A stretch of 64,000 nt of DNA, from contig NC_046683.1 in NCBI RefSeq assembly GCF_009870125.1, forward strand, positions 19,849,001 through 19,913,000, read 5' to 3'. Each line of letters opens with the position of its first letter. Within the stretch, counting starts at the first letter, position 1. The notes under the pieces are model-generated. The model saw only the letters and a program-made list of their open reading frames with translations. It was not told the origin of the DNA and did not search any database. The translations under genes were made by a program, and so were the position numbers. Of this stretch, positions 22,391-32,878 are shown one piece after another. Source of the DNA: Drosophila pseudoobscura. Taxonomy: Eukaryota > Arthropoda > Insecta > Diptera > Drosophilidae.

Positions 22391-22929
22391 CAAATTTAAC
22401 GTTCAAAATTTGTAGAATGTAGAAATTTAACAGACATTCTTTGATGAGAATAAAAGCTTGAACAGAAAACGTTCTTTACATACTATAAAAACAAATTTAT
22501 ATCTGTTCAAAACATGAATTGTTATTTTTGATTAAGAATAATGCTGTGCATTTTCTCGGTCATTATTAAGTAGACCATGCAACAAGATTAAAAAAAGTCG
22601 ACGCTGACTTTTTCTTCTAGTCTTGCAGCTCAAAAATGATATATAAATTATGGCTCTTTGTTGTATTGTTAGTTTAATATTTGGTTCAAAGGTAAGCTTC
22701 CTTTTTTCCACATATGCAACCTTGAATAGCTATTGAAATCAGCTATCAATCGCCCCTGAAGGCTGTGTAGCTTTAGCTACATACAAGTCCATACAAAAAG
22801 GCATAAGTCAGTTAGAAGTCATCATTTACCCCAGGGCTATCAAGAAAGCAGAGCTTGGTGCCATCTATGTTTATAAATATCTATGTTTGTGAGAGAGAAC
22901 GAGAAAGAGAGATCGAGCTCCTCCTCCTT

Positions 22930-23462
22930 CATAAAGTGTACATACATATATATTTTTGGTCAGCATCAATAGCCGAGTCAATTGATCCATGTCTGTCTGT
23001 CCGTCCTTATGAGCGCCTAGATCTCAGAGACTATAAGATCTAGAGCAACCAAATTTGATATCCACACTCCTGTGATATCGAACCTGCACAAGTGCATTTC
23101 GAAATTTCGCCCCACCCCCTTCCGCTCCCACAAAAGACGAAAATCTGTGGCATCCATAGACCTCAAAGACTATTAAAGCTATAGTATTCAAATTTGGTAT
23201 CCACACTTCTGTGATATCTCACTGTTACAAGTTTATTTAAAAATTTCGCCTGGCCCCCTTCCGACACTGCAAAAGACGAAATCTGTGGCATCCAAAATTT
23301 TTAAGATGCGAGAAAATTAAAAAACTTATAGACATAAGCGTAGAAAATAACCATATCTTCATGAATGTGTGCGCACTCTGGCGGAGGTAAGCCGTACTGA
23401 CTGAGTATCGGGTATAAGTGTAGAGTCGCGGCCGTAGCAGCGACTCACAACGTTCACCCTCG
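22930..23462 (-). mobile_element. DINE-1-type fragment in U4
   Basis: Same fragment and same breakpoints as in U1-U3. Confidence 0.62.
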
Positions 23463-24352
23463 TTTTTAAATGAGTTCGAGTATTTAGTTATCTAATTTTA
23501 TTCAATTTGTAAAAACGTTATCAAAATATTATCAGCAGATAGTCCGAGTCCAGATTTCCTTTGGCTCCGGTCCTAACTTTGTCTTCAATAACAAGATTGG
23601 TCTGGACTGTTGCTGCTGCAGTGGCTTCACCAGCCAGTTGATGATCAAGGCATCCTGGCTCCTAGTGATGGTCAAGGCATCAACTGGCTGAGGTTACCAC
23701 TCCAGCAGCAACAGTAAAGAATAATTTTGTTCTTCAAGGCAAATTATTGTGAAGGTAATGTCGTCACGCGAATGCATCGCAAGGTTGCGTCGCTCTGCAT
23801 TTCGTTCCGTGCTCCCACCTCCTTCAAAATTCCATCTGTCAAGGTCTTCAAAGTGTCTTCCGCTTCTTGATGGGTGGTGTCGGTGGGTCCGAAGTATCAG
23901 AAGAATCGGTTGTTGCTGGCGTTCCATCGCTGTGGTCCCATCGTTCTTCAGCAAGCAAAGATGTCGATCAACCAATTGAAAAATACTTTATTCACAAATA
24001 CTCACAGAACCATCGGTGAAGATTCCTATGTCTGTTGAGAGTGCAGAAAGAAGCTAACGATGGCTGAGAATTTCCATTTCAAATGGAATGGACCTGCAGT
24101 GTTGAGCAGCGACCGTCTTTTAGTAGGTGCGCAAACTGCAAGCAGCGCTATTTCATGGAATTACCCCACTAGTATATGTATGTATTTCATTATGTACAAA
24201 TGAACACATCAAATACCTACCACTTGCAGACGCTGACCATTTTCTTAATTGAATTCGAAGAATCGGCCGATCGTAGCACCACTGCGAAGCGGTGTTCCAC
24301 ACATTGCTGCTCCTGCTAAATGTGTAAATTGTAAATCAATACTACTTACAAC

Positions 24353-24580
24353 ATGAACAAAAGAACAAGTCACAAACTACTGACTGAAACTAAGCGGGTG
24401 GCTGTGTTATTTAAGAAATTCCAGAACGGTAAACAGGGTGGTGGCCTATTGCTTAGGGCTCTTGCTAATGACCAAGGCAGTGGAGGTAGCATGCAAAATG
24501 ATATCTGCCTCTGGTATGTGTTTTCACTGAGGCAGATGTACTACAGATCCAGAGTTTCATATCCATATATGAATAACTAG
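24353..24580 (+). CDS. Small 75-codon ORF of the repeat unit, U4
   Basis: Copy identical in translation to that of U1. Confidence 0.22.
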   Translation: MNKRTSHKLLTETKRVAVLFKKFQNGKQGGGLLLRALANDQGSGGSMQNDICLWYVFSLRQMYYRSRVSYPYMNN

Positions 24581-24990
24581 AAATATATGGAACCAATAAG
24601 GGTATACCTTAGGAGGTGGACACGAACATCCCAGATTTAAGCAAATGCCAGCCGATGCACGAAAACACGAAGCTATAAGTTATTTAAAGACGTTCTGAAG
24701 TATTTCGTTGGGAATTAAAGACTCTAAATAAATAAAATAAAATAAAATAAAAACAAAACCATACCATACAAAAAATTTATAGAAAATGCCGAAGTTGAAG
24801 GAATGTAAAAAAAAGGTAGAAGGCTGAATATAAAATATTTTTAATTTTTCTTTTCATTTTTTCGGATATCGGCGCTTTGATATTACATATTTATTACGGT
24901 CAAACAAGCTTTGAACAAGCTCCAAAAAAGGTATTAATTCCAAAAACTTAAAACCTTTTCTATACGCGATTATTAAAAAAGAGTATAGGG

Positions 24991-25160
24991 GTATATTACT
25001 TCCATGGCGGATGTGTCGAGTCGGTATAGCCATGTCTGTCTGTCCGTCCGCCAGTGCGTCCGTCGGTCTTGTTTGATGCCTAGTTCTTAGAGGCTATAAA
25101 AGCAAGATCAAGTTTTGCGAGCAGACTCCTGTGATATCACACTGAATCAAGTCTGCTTCG
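24991..25160 (-). mobile_element. Degenerate DINE-1-like fragment
   Basis: Contains the reverse of the typical gacggacagacagacatgg...ctattgatg region (gtcgagtcggtatagccatgtctg) and a doublet of the ctgtgatatcaca module, but is diverged from the other copies. Confidence 0.4.
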
Positions 25161-25949
25161 AACAAGAACAGAGAGAGTCAGATGTAACATCGTTTCCGCT
25201 CGTTTCATTGTTATGAATAACCAAGACAATTTTGCAAGCTTATATTGTGACGAGTCCAATAATATGAGTCCAATATTGTGACTTTTACCACTCATAGGGG
25301 CATTGCCCTTAACCTCCGTTACAGTACCGGCTCCCCTCCCGAGCTGACTTTTCGTCTCCCTTTTCCCTACGTTTTGTGAACAGTTTGAGCGCTGTGTGTC
25401 ACGTAAATCTCTTCAATGTAGCTCCGTCCCGCTCTTATTGGCCGTCTCCCCCCCGGACGGGTCCTCAGCCGTAACTTAAACTTCAAGCTGTACGCGGAAC
25501 CGTACACAATTTAAAATTTTTGCCAGCCGCACGCACTTAGGGGGTGGCAAGGGTGTGTTTTGGGTGTAACAGTGAATTAATTCAGGCAACAGAAAGTGGG
25601 AAAGCCCCATAATTAAGATGAGCGTTCACGGGGCAATTATGTGACATCGACTCGCCAATTTTTGCAGTCTGGGTGCAGTCTGAAAGTCTTTGGGGAGGAA
25701 GGTAAGGCACAGTGGACTAAAAATGATGAGTTAGGGGTAAAAAACAAACATTTGAGATTGCTGTCACAACAAGACTCAGCTCGAAACACCAAATAAAGAT
25801 TTTGCCACTCAAAAAAGAAGCCTTGGATAAACCTGTCAATAGAAAAAAACGAGAAAAAGAGCGTAGGTGATTATTTTAGACATTTAAAAACAAAAACAGA
25901 AAATAAAAACACCCGGATATATTTGCTTTTTTTTAAAGAACCAACCAGA
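25161..25949. other. Intergenic, upstream of the 25950 gene
   Basis: GC-rich pyrimidine blocks near 25310-25470 and a promoter-proximal AT-rich stretch near 25730-25920. It may include an unrecognised repeat fragment; no ORF or RNA gene is supported. Confidence 0.5.
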
Positions 25950-27020
25950 ATGAGCTGTGAAGAAGCATCGGGCGATAAGGCGGTTGACCAGCATCCGAAC
26001 ATGCACCAGGCCATTGTCGGGTTGGTGGAGCATGCCAAACGCCTGAAAATGTTGACTGTGGACGGAATCGGAGCGGAATGGTCCGTAAGCGTTGGCCGAC
26101 CGACGAGCTCCGGCCAAGGCTGGCGCGGGCCTGCGCTCCCATCTCGCTTTCTTAAACGCAATAGGAAATTTGAAACCAAGATGTTGCGTCTGTTGCGGCG
26201 CTGGGATTCTGATCGTGAGGCTACCACAAAGCCACCAGCACCACCACCGACCCAACAATCGTTGGCAAACGCCCTGAAACTGACCAGCAATATGATCGAA
26301 AGCTACAAAACGTCAGAGATCCAGGTTGACAAGTTGATTGAGGAATCGCTGTCCCTGTACAGCAACCTAATCACCCAGACACAGATGAATCGCAACATCC
26401 AGCTGATCCAACAGCTGGAGATAGAGACAAATGACCGCATCCTGGACCAGCTGCACATCGACTTTGATTTGGAGTACGAGTCCGGGAATGTGCTGGCGAA
26501 CCCTCGTAGCAACTTCCAGCCCTTCCAGTGCCCTTCGTGCTCCAAAGGATTTCCAGAACAAAAGTCGGTGGGCATCCAAACTCAGGAGCATTACTACTTT
26601 CCATCGCTCCGAGGCCAGGATGGCGCTCTCGTCGTGGCTGCCATCGTCAATATGGACCATCCTAAGGGTGACTCCAGCCAGGGCGGCAGCAACAACTCGA
26701 TGGAGGAGATAGTCCAAGGTCTGAAGGGTATCTCTAACTTTTGCCAGATCATGACCAACTATAACGACCGTTTCAAACACAACAAAACTGTATTGACCTG
26801 CGGAGACGTATCGAAGGCAGACACTCAGTTGCTCCAGGACAAAATTCGTGTTCGGTGCCAACTCAATATTTGCTTCTACAAAATGATGATCGTAGCGGAG
26901 TCCGAGCTAATGAACCAACTTTCACACAAAGAAGAAGCCATTGGGACAGGCGGAGCAGGTGCCGATGCCGGTGCCGGTGCCTGGGACGAAAGCTGTGGCG
27001 ATGGCCAGGCAAAGATGTAA
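25950..27020 (+). CDS. Unrecognised acidic/coiled-coil protein, single-copy
   Basis: The ATG is at 25950; the frame also extends a few codons upstream but without an ATG. The open frame has 357 codons including the stop. Residues about 110-175 are predicted helical (many Leu, Ile and Gln, as in NIQLIQQLEIETNDRILDQL). A CPSC pair near residue 191 could bind metal only with partners elsewhere. A segment of 84 bases (26081-26164) looks unlike the rest of the protein, begins near a good donor-like gtaagc at 26085 and ends in AG after a pyrimidine-rich run; removing 26081-26164 would keep the frame. That makes a small intron possible, giving about 328 residues. AATAAA is at 27048-27053. I cannot name the family. 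Confidence 0.6.
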   Translation: MSCEEASGDKAVDQHPNMHQAIVGLVEHAKRLKMLTVDGIGAEWSVSVGRPTSSGQGWRGPALPSRFLKRNRKFETKMLRLLRRWDSDREATTKPPAPPPTQQSLANALKLTSNMIESYKTSEIQVDKLIEESLSLYSNLITQTQMNRNIQLIQQLEIETNDRILDQLHIDFDLEYESGNVLANPRSNFQPFQCPSCSKGFPEQKSVGIQTQEHYYFPSLRGQDGALVVAAIVNMDHPKGDSSQGGSNNSMEEIVQGLKGISNFCQIMTNYNDRFKHNKTVLTCGDVSKADTQLLQDKIRVRCQLNICFYKMMIVAESELMNQLSHKEEAIGTGGAGADAGAGAWDESCGDGQAKM

Positions 27021-27053
27021 GGCCACCTGTAATAATATAACCACATCAATAAA

Positions 27054-28707
27054 TGTTGCATATATTTTGTTAACGTTCGACACACTGTGCACGACTCTCC
27101 CTCTAGATGTGCATCCTCGAGTGTGTACATACATATGTACATATGTATGTATGTATGTATGTATGTAAGAGAGCAAACTTTTCTTGTTAAGCTGCAGATT
27201 GAATGGCGCCGGTAAACACAAATTGAGAGGCAGGAGAACGCCGTGGGGGCGCCGCCTCGATCCCCCCACGCACCCCCCATTCCGCCTTCTGCCGCCAGTG
27301 ATTGAGCCAAATCCATGCTCATAACTAATTGCCAACCCCGACGAAGTCGCCGTCGCCGTCGTTAGTAGCCTTTGGCAGCACTGCAAAGTTTAAATTAAGT
27401 TGCGTGTCATAGTCGAAAAGTTTTCCACTTATTCAAAAGAAGAACGTGCTCCTCCTGTCCTGTAGTACCCAAGAATAGGAGCAGTAGCAACAGCACCAGC
27501 ATCAAGCCACAAACATGTAAAAACAAGAAAAAAAAGAAAAAAGGCTGCATAAGTATGTAATATCCGGGCCCGAAGCCCTCAATTTCTCTGCAGCTATGTA
27601 CATACATACATACATACATATGTATATGTAGGATCCTAATATTATTCACAGTGAATTTTTGTCTGTTTTCTGTCCACGAACTCACTACGAGATTGTTTAC
27701 AGTGGCATCTTACGTTGCCTCCTTTACGACTTACCGTTTGCTATTATCCACTGCCTGTCCCATTATTATCATTATTATTTTGGAGCAACAAACGCGATGC
27801 AAACGCAGTAAACAGTTATAGTTTAGAAAATATTAACGAAAACTGTCCAAACGAATGCAATTCACCGAAATGCAATGCATGTTGGACTGATTCAAATCAA
27901 ATCACGCACGGGGGCTTTCATCTAACATGGTTTTAGCTATTGGGAAGCAACAAATGACACTATGCAATAGAATGGTCGAAAGCATATCAAATATAAAGAT
28001 ACAGGATCGCGCCTTAAAAGTAAATTAGCATCTGAGCTGGCCTCAGAACAAGGGCATTCAACTTTACTCCTTGTAAAACGAGCCAGAAGTGCCCTCTGTA
28101 TCAAAGAAAACCATGAGAAAACTAGTTGCTAGGTAGTATGGAGTTGAAGAAATGTCGCGTCAAATGACATGAAGTGTATGCAAGAGAAGTTGTGGGCTGA
28201 ACTAGGCCCAAATGTATATGCACCTAAACAGAATGAAAGCGGTAATAGCATTGAGGGAAATACTGCGAGACGAGCATTCTCGAATGGTAAGATATTTTTT
28301 CGTCTGTTTTAGATTTGGATTACAAAATCATTCACACTTCTTCTAAGCACATAATTGATTCCGAAAAATGTAAACCCCTACCTTTAGCCCCAAACTGTGC
28401 ACAAAATATTGGTACAAGGAATTATCATGGTACAATTATGAACACCTCAGAGGCGCGGAAGAAAGTACATACATAAATAGAGCGATAGAAAATTGCATGC
28501 CAGAAAATGTAGCCGATTAGCAAAAATTACAGATGTATTCAATAGAGTATTGAGTTCTTCCGATCGATAACATTCAATACTCATATGCTCATCATTGTAT
28601 TTTCCCGCTTAAGCGGCTAGTTTTACGCACATAGGTGTGTTGGTATTGCTCATGTCCAAAACACAACTGTAACGCCACCAATATTAAATAAGCACTATAT
28701 TATAAAA
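27054..28707. other. Intergenic with TATG microsatellites
   Basis: CATA/TATG repeats at about 27127-27166 and 27597-27630. A GC-rich block is at about 27240-27300. The rest (27700-28700) is AT-rich with scattered decayed-looking sequence; no gene is supported. Confidence 0.5.
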
Positions 28708-28900
28708 CGAGGGGAACGCTGTGAGTTGCTGCGGCGACCGCAACTCTACATTTATACCCGATACATACTCAGTATGGCTACATTGACCGACAATGTGTGC
28801 GTGCGGGAGAGACAGAAAACGTGTCTGAACATGTCGGGCGCTGCATAGCCACTGCAAATTAATTAGTTCCTTTTGGCCATAAAAATTATCTGATCTGATC
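28708..28900 (+). mobile_element. DINE-1-type 5' fragment
   Basis: Matches the first roughly 190 bases of the full elements, from cgagggg to ctgatctgatc, then stops abruptly in AT-rich sequence. Confidence 0.65.
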
Positions 28901-29044
28901 AATGGTAGTAGAAAATAATTTATTTTAGCCAGAAAATAATGAATAATCGATGATTTCTGTGGAAAAATCATGCATTTATAATAAAAAAAATAATACATTT
29001 TTTTATTTACTTTTCCAATTACCTTTATTTATAAAAAATTATTA

Positions 29045-30066
29045 TTAATTATTTTCTAAGGTGGCCAGAGCTTTGAGTTTTTTTTCTCTTGAGCTCATCT
29101 GAAAATGACTATTCTTACTGTTGTGAATAGCCTTCCGAATCACTTTTTCTGCTGGCTCGTTGGGTATTTTCATCTTCACCGCCGCTGAAATAATATTAAT
29201 TAATTAATTAGTTATTATGTTTTTTTTAAGTTCTTTTAAGACCTACATTCCAGGACATTGTAAAATTCTTTACAATTTTTTAGCGAGCTCTTCCCCGAAG
29301 TACCGTCTAAGTTGTATTCCAAAATGAGCTTCTCGTCCAGCACATTTTTTAAGCTGCATGCCATCGATGTGCTCGTCCCCATTAAGTTCCGTAATTTGTT
29401 GATCTAATAAAAGAAAATAATGAAAAAATAACAACTAGCTGCCATAGAAGGATAAGCTACCACTCACATAGAAATCGGTGAGCTCCGGAGTTATGATAGA
29501 GTTGAAATGCTCCAACTCCATTGTCGACTCTATCGGGAAATTCATGGCATTTGGTGATAGATCTGGCTCTTTTGTGATCTGTAGCTTGAGCAGAGCCACC
29601 GCCTCCGCCAATGTTTCTAATAACACATCAACTTTTTTTTCTAAATTAGAAAATTTTTCTGAAATATAAACAACAAAATACATATTAGTATACATGGACT
29701 TTAAACTTTCAAATCTATAGCTTACTATTAAATGCAGCCATTATACGTTGCTCTGTCGAAACTGTAATCAAAATTTGTTTGCATTGTGTACAAAGTAATT
29801 AAAAATTCATGTACTTACGCGATATTGGCTGCTCTTCTGGCACAGGTTCTGTGAAAACTATGTCAATTGGGTCAATACTTATTTCATACATCAAGCACAC
29901 AAATTATATACTTACGCTCTGCATCGAAGATTAAACGCCTAATTTTGGAGCCATCCTGCACTATATCAATATCATCCTGAGCTGTTTCAATATCCTCCTG
30001 CACTACTTCATTATTTTCTTGGAGAAGTAGCTCTGCGCTATCTAATTCTCTCTGATTTCTAATTTT
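29045..30066 (-). CDS. Six-exon gene resembling the DUF4806 family
   Basis: Exons on the minus strand: 29916-30066, 29819-29848, 29726-29761, 29468-29658, 29247-29403 and 29045-29184. Every junction has GT-AG (five donors GTAAGT, GTAAGC, GTGAGT or GTAGGT) and the phases all match, giving one frame from ELDSAELLLQ to ...LATLENN. The fourth exon is a heptad-like coiled coil (NLEKKVDVLLETLAEAVALL). The fifth exon (NLMGTSTSM...LIL...GTSGKSSLKN) resembles DUF4806, a domain common in insect multi-copy genes of unknown role and often near transposons. The 5' end is unclear: an ATG frame at 30123-30125 (MVGNRHLRRL) is one base out of register with the first exon, so an upstream exon or an indel is needed. 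It sits between two DINE-1 fragments. Confidence 0.55.
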
Positions 30067-30564
30067 CTAGCTATCTCATCCCTTTCTTTTTTAACTAATC
30101 TTCGCAAATGTCGATTACCAACCATTTTACTATCTTTACTTATTTTAATTTGGTTTTTGTTTTATAATATGAATTACTTTTTTTTATCAATTATTAAATA
30201 AGAAAAAAAGCTTTAAAATTTGAAATTATCGCAACCTGTAAATGAATAAATTTAATAAATGAGTGAGTATAAGTTAAATATAACTTTTAATATTATATAT
30301 ATATATATGTATGAGAACATGCATATATGTACAAATATACACTAGTGGACAGCTAAATGTGTATTCATACAAATTTGTGATAATATAATATTTCTCGAAG
30401 AAGTAAATTATATTGGACTATAGAGAAACTGAATTTTTAGCACATAATGAACATCACACAAAAGCAGAAATCTAAAACTGAATAAAACAACCCAAAAACT
30501 GCGGCAAAACGACTTAACCATCGAAATAATCCGAAATCTAATAGATCAATTTATAATATATTTT

Positions 30565-30751
30565 TATACCCGATACTCAAAAAACCAAAAGGAACAAATA
30601 AATTTGCGGGGGCTACGCTGCGCCCGACGATACGTTCAGACAGATTTTCTGTCTCTCTTGCACGCACTCTGTCGGAGGAGAGCCATACTGAGTAAGTATC
30701 GGGTATAAATTAGAGCTGCGGTCGGAGCAGCAACTCACAACGTTTCCCTCG
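30565..30751 (-). mobile_element. DINE-1-type 5' fragment, reverse orientation
   Basis: Reverse copy of the 5' end: tttatacccgatactc at one end, caacgtttccctcg at the other. Together with 28708-28900 it brackets the gene at 29045-30066. Confidence 0.65.
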
Positions 30752-31640
30752 TTTTTAAATATTAATAAGCTTTTTATTTGTGAAAAGCAACGAAATCATT
30801 ATTTTTTCACTGTCCACATTTAGTTGTACGCTTGTGTTTATATGTATGTAAAATTACCCCATTTTCTTTTTCTTTAATATTTTAATAAGCTACTAATAAT
30901 TCGGTTCAATTGTATAAAAAGAAAGAATTCGTTCGCTTTTAAAACGGATGTTTTTTTTAACAAAAACAATGTTCACTGTAGGTCAGCGGTGGCCTGTTCA
31001 TTTACTCCAACAACAACAAAAACAAAACACGCGCAAAAATAGGTACATACATACATACATACCTGCTCGAGCCAAGCCGCACAAATAAGGGTTACTTTTT
31101 GTTGCTTTTGTTTTGTTGTTTGTTTTGCTGCTGGACTGCTCAAAAATTGCAATTTCGTGCCCACCGCAGATTATTACAATTCAATTCGCTAATACGGATT
31201 TACATATATTCTATTTCTTTATTCTTCTTTTATTCCCGAGCATAAGAGAAGAATAAAGAGATATAATGTGAATGCAGCGAAACATTAATATAATTTGAAC
31301 ACCGTTTTTTCATAAATTTAACTTTTTATACAATTGAGATTTTTTTTTATTTAACACGCGCACAACACATATTATTAATGAATTCAAAACTGCACTTACC
31401 TGATAATAATAATAATCACAGCACTTTCGCTTCGTTTGCGCACAATTTGACGATTGCAAATAGCAAATGCAAAACGAAGAAAGAAAAAGAGAACCGAATT
31501 ACGTTCGGCACGCGCGAAAAAGAAAGAAACACAATTGTTACCCCAGAAATGTACACTACGCAATGATCACAAACCACTTAGTGACATATTTGTGGAAAGC
31601 AAGGGACCGATGGCCGTTAATTTGATCAGGATTCAACTAT
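30752..31640. other. Intergenic, AT-rich
   Basis: Contains CAA/GTT-rich simple sequence near 31005-31135 and a short CATA repeat near 31045-31062. A 62-codon ORF (31378-31566) is low-complexity and not supported as a gene. Confidence 0.45.
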
Positions 31641-32420
31641 CATGTTGAGTATGTAAAAGGCACTTCAAATCAAGCGGATAACTTGTCAACGATTGCACAG
31701 GATACCAACAAGACGTGATCCTCTTTTAACAAAACTGTTGGTTGCAGTCGAAAACGATTCTGTGTCGAAGCTGCAAGGTGAACAATAGAAGGAAGCTCTC
31801 AGTAGAGTATAGATACATATTATTGGGTTAAAGTATCTATCTATCTTAAGTATCTACATACACTTGTCACACTAGGGAGTAGTAAAGTCAAAAGCCATGG
31901 TAATATCACATACATATATGGTGGCCTGGCATAGATAAGGACATAGAAAAACTTCTAAGCAAATGCGATTGAAGGCAACAGTTGCAAGAAAGCACAACCA
32001 AAAGGTCATTGATACCATGGTATCCAGAAGAATCTGTTCGGCAACGCATTCATGTAGACTTTACAGGTCCACTTCCGATATCACCTCTCGTTTCACAGAT
32101 ACGGATTAAACACTAGGCTTAATGCACTAAGACAAATGTTCGACAAATTTTGCTCGAACAAAGCAAAAATATTAACAACTATAAGAGGAAAAGGGATGTT
32201 CAGTTTATTGGTCAGCCTATCTGTATTAGAGATTACAGATAGATTAATAGCTAGTTGGTCACCTGCGATAACTGCGACTGTCAAAATTCAGCTAAAGATT
32301 CGGAGAACACGACACAACCAGTTAATCGCGGACAGCACCATTCTAAGAGCGGGGAAAGCAATGGCGACACTTCGACTCCAGTTGGTGAGAATATAAAACC
32401 CAAAAGCGGACCTTAAGACC
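31640..32420 (+). mobile_element. Gypsy-like LTR retrotransposon fossil (pol/integrase remnant)
   Basis: A short stretch near 31990-32100 reads like the integrase core of gypsy-type elements (phrase RQRIHVDFTGPLP). The remnant is clearly broken and short, with no recognisable LTRs. It appears old. Confidence 0.5.
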
Positions 32421-32878
32421 CCGTGTTGATGGTAGATTATCTAAACCACAACCAAGCACTATGTTTAATATGTATCTACATATCTTACAAATAAACTCTA
32501 GAGGATAGCGGGTTAGATATTTGACCTAACGACTATTTTGAATTTACATTCTAAACGGTAACGCTTGTAATACATTAGGCAGCACTACAGAAGAAGATAA
32601 ATGTAAGCTGGAGAAGTGACTGGAAGAACTTTTTCCTTCCAATACATTTATGTGCAGAAGTCTCATGTAAAAGACATCACATAATTGTCATCAATAAAAG
32701 GGGATGTCTCAATCGATCTGCAAGGGGATTTAAGAAATAAATCTGAGCATTGGTTGTTTTACTGTAAAATTTCCAGCTTAACATATGTAATTTCTTTGGA
32801 CATTCAGATTATGCAAAAAAACATCGACATTTATAAATGGAATGCCAGTTGCCACATAATGGAATACAGTTTTAAAAT

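Larger units (their letters stand above)
20815..24990 (+). repeat. Direct repeat unit U4 (last)
   Basis: About 4.18 kb copy with an undeleted 353-codon gene. The array ends here: after the terminal gagtatagg the expected next unit is replaced by unique sequence beginning gtatattacttcc. Confidence 0.88.

Noticed and set aside
8094-24990. Regularly spaced repeats as a CRISPR-like array
   Set aside because: Units are kilobases long, gene-bearing and eukaryotic; no short direct repeats with unique spacers are present.
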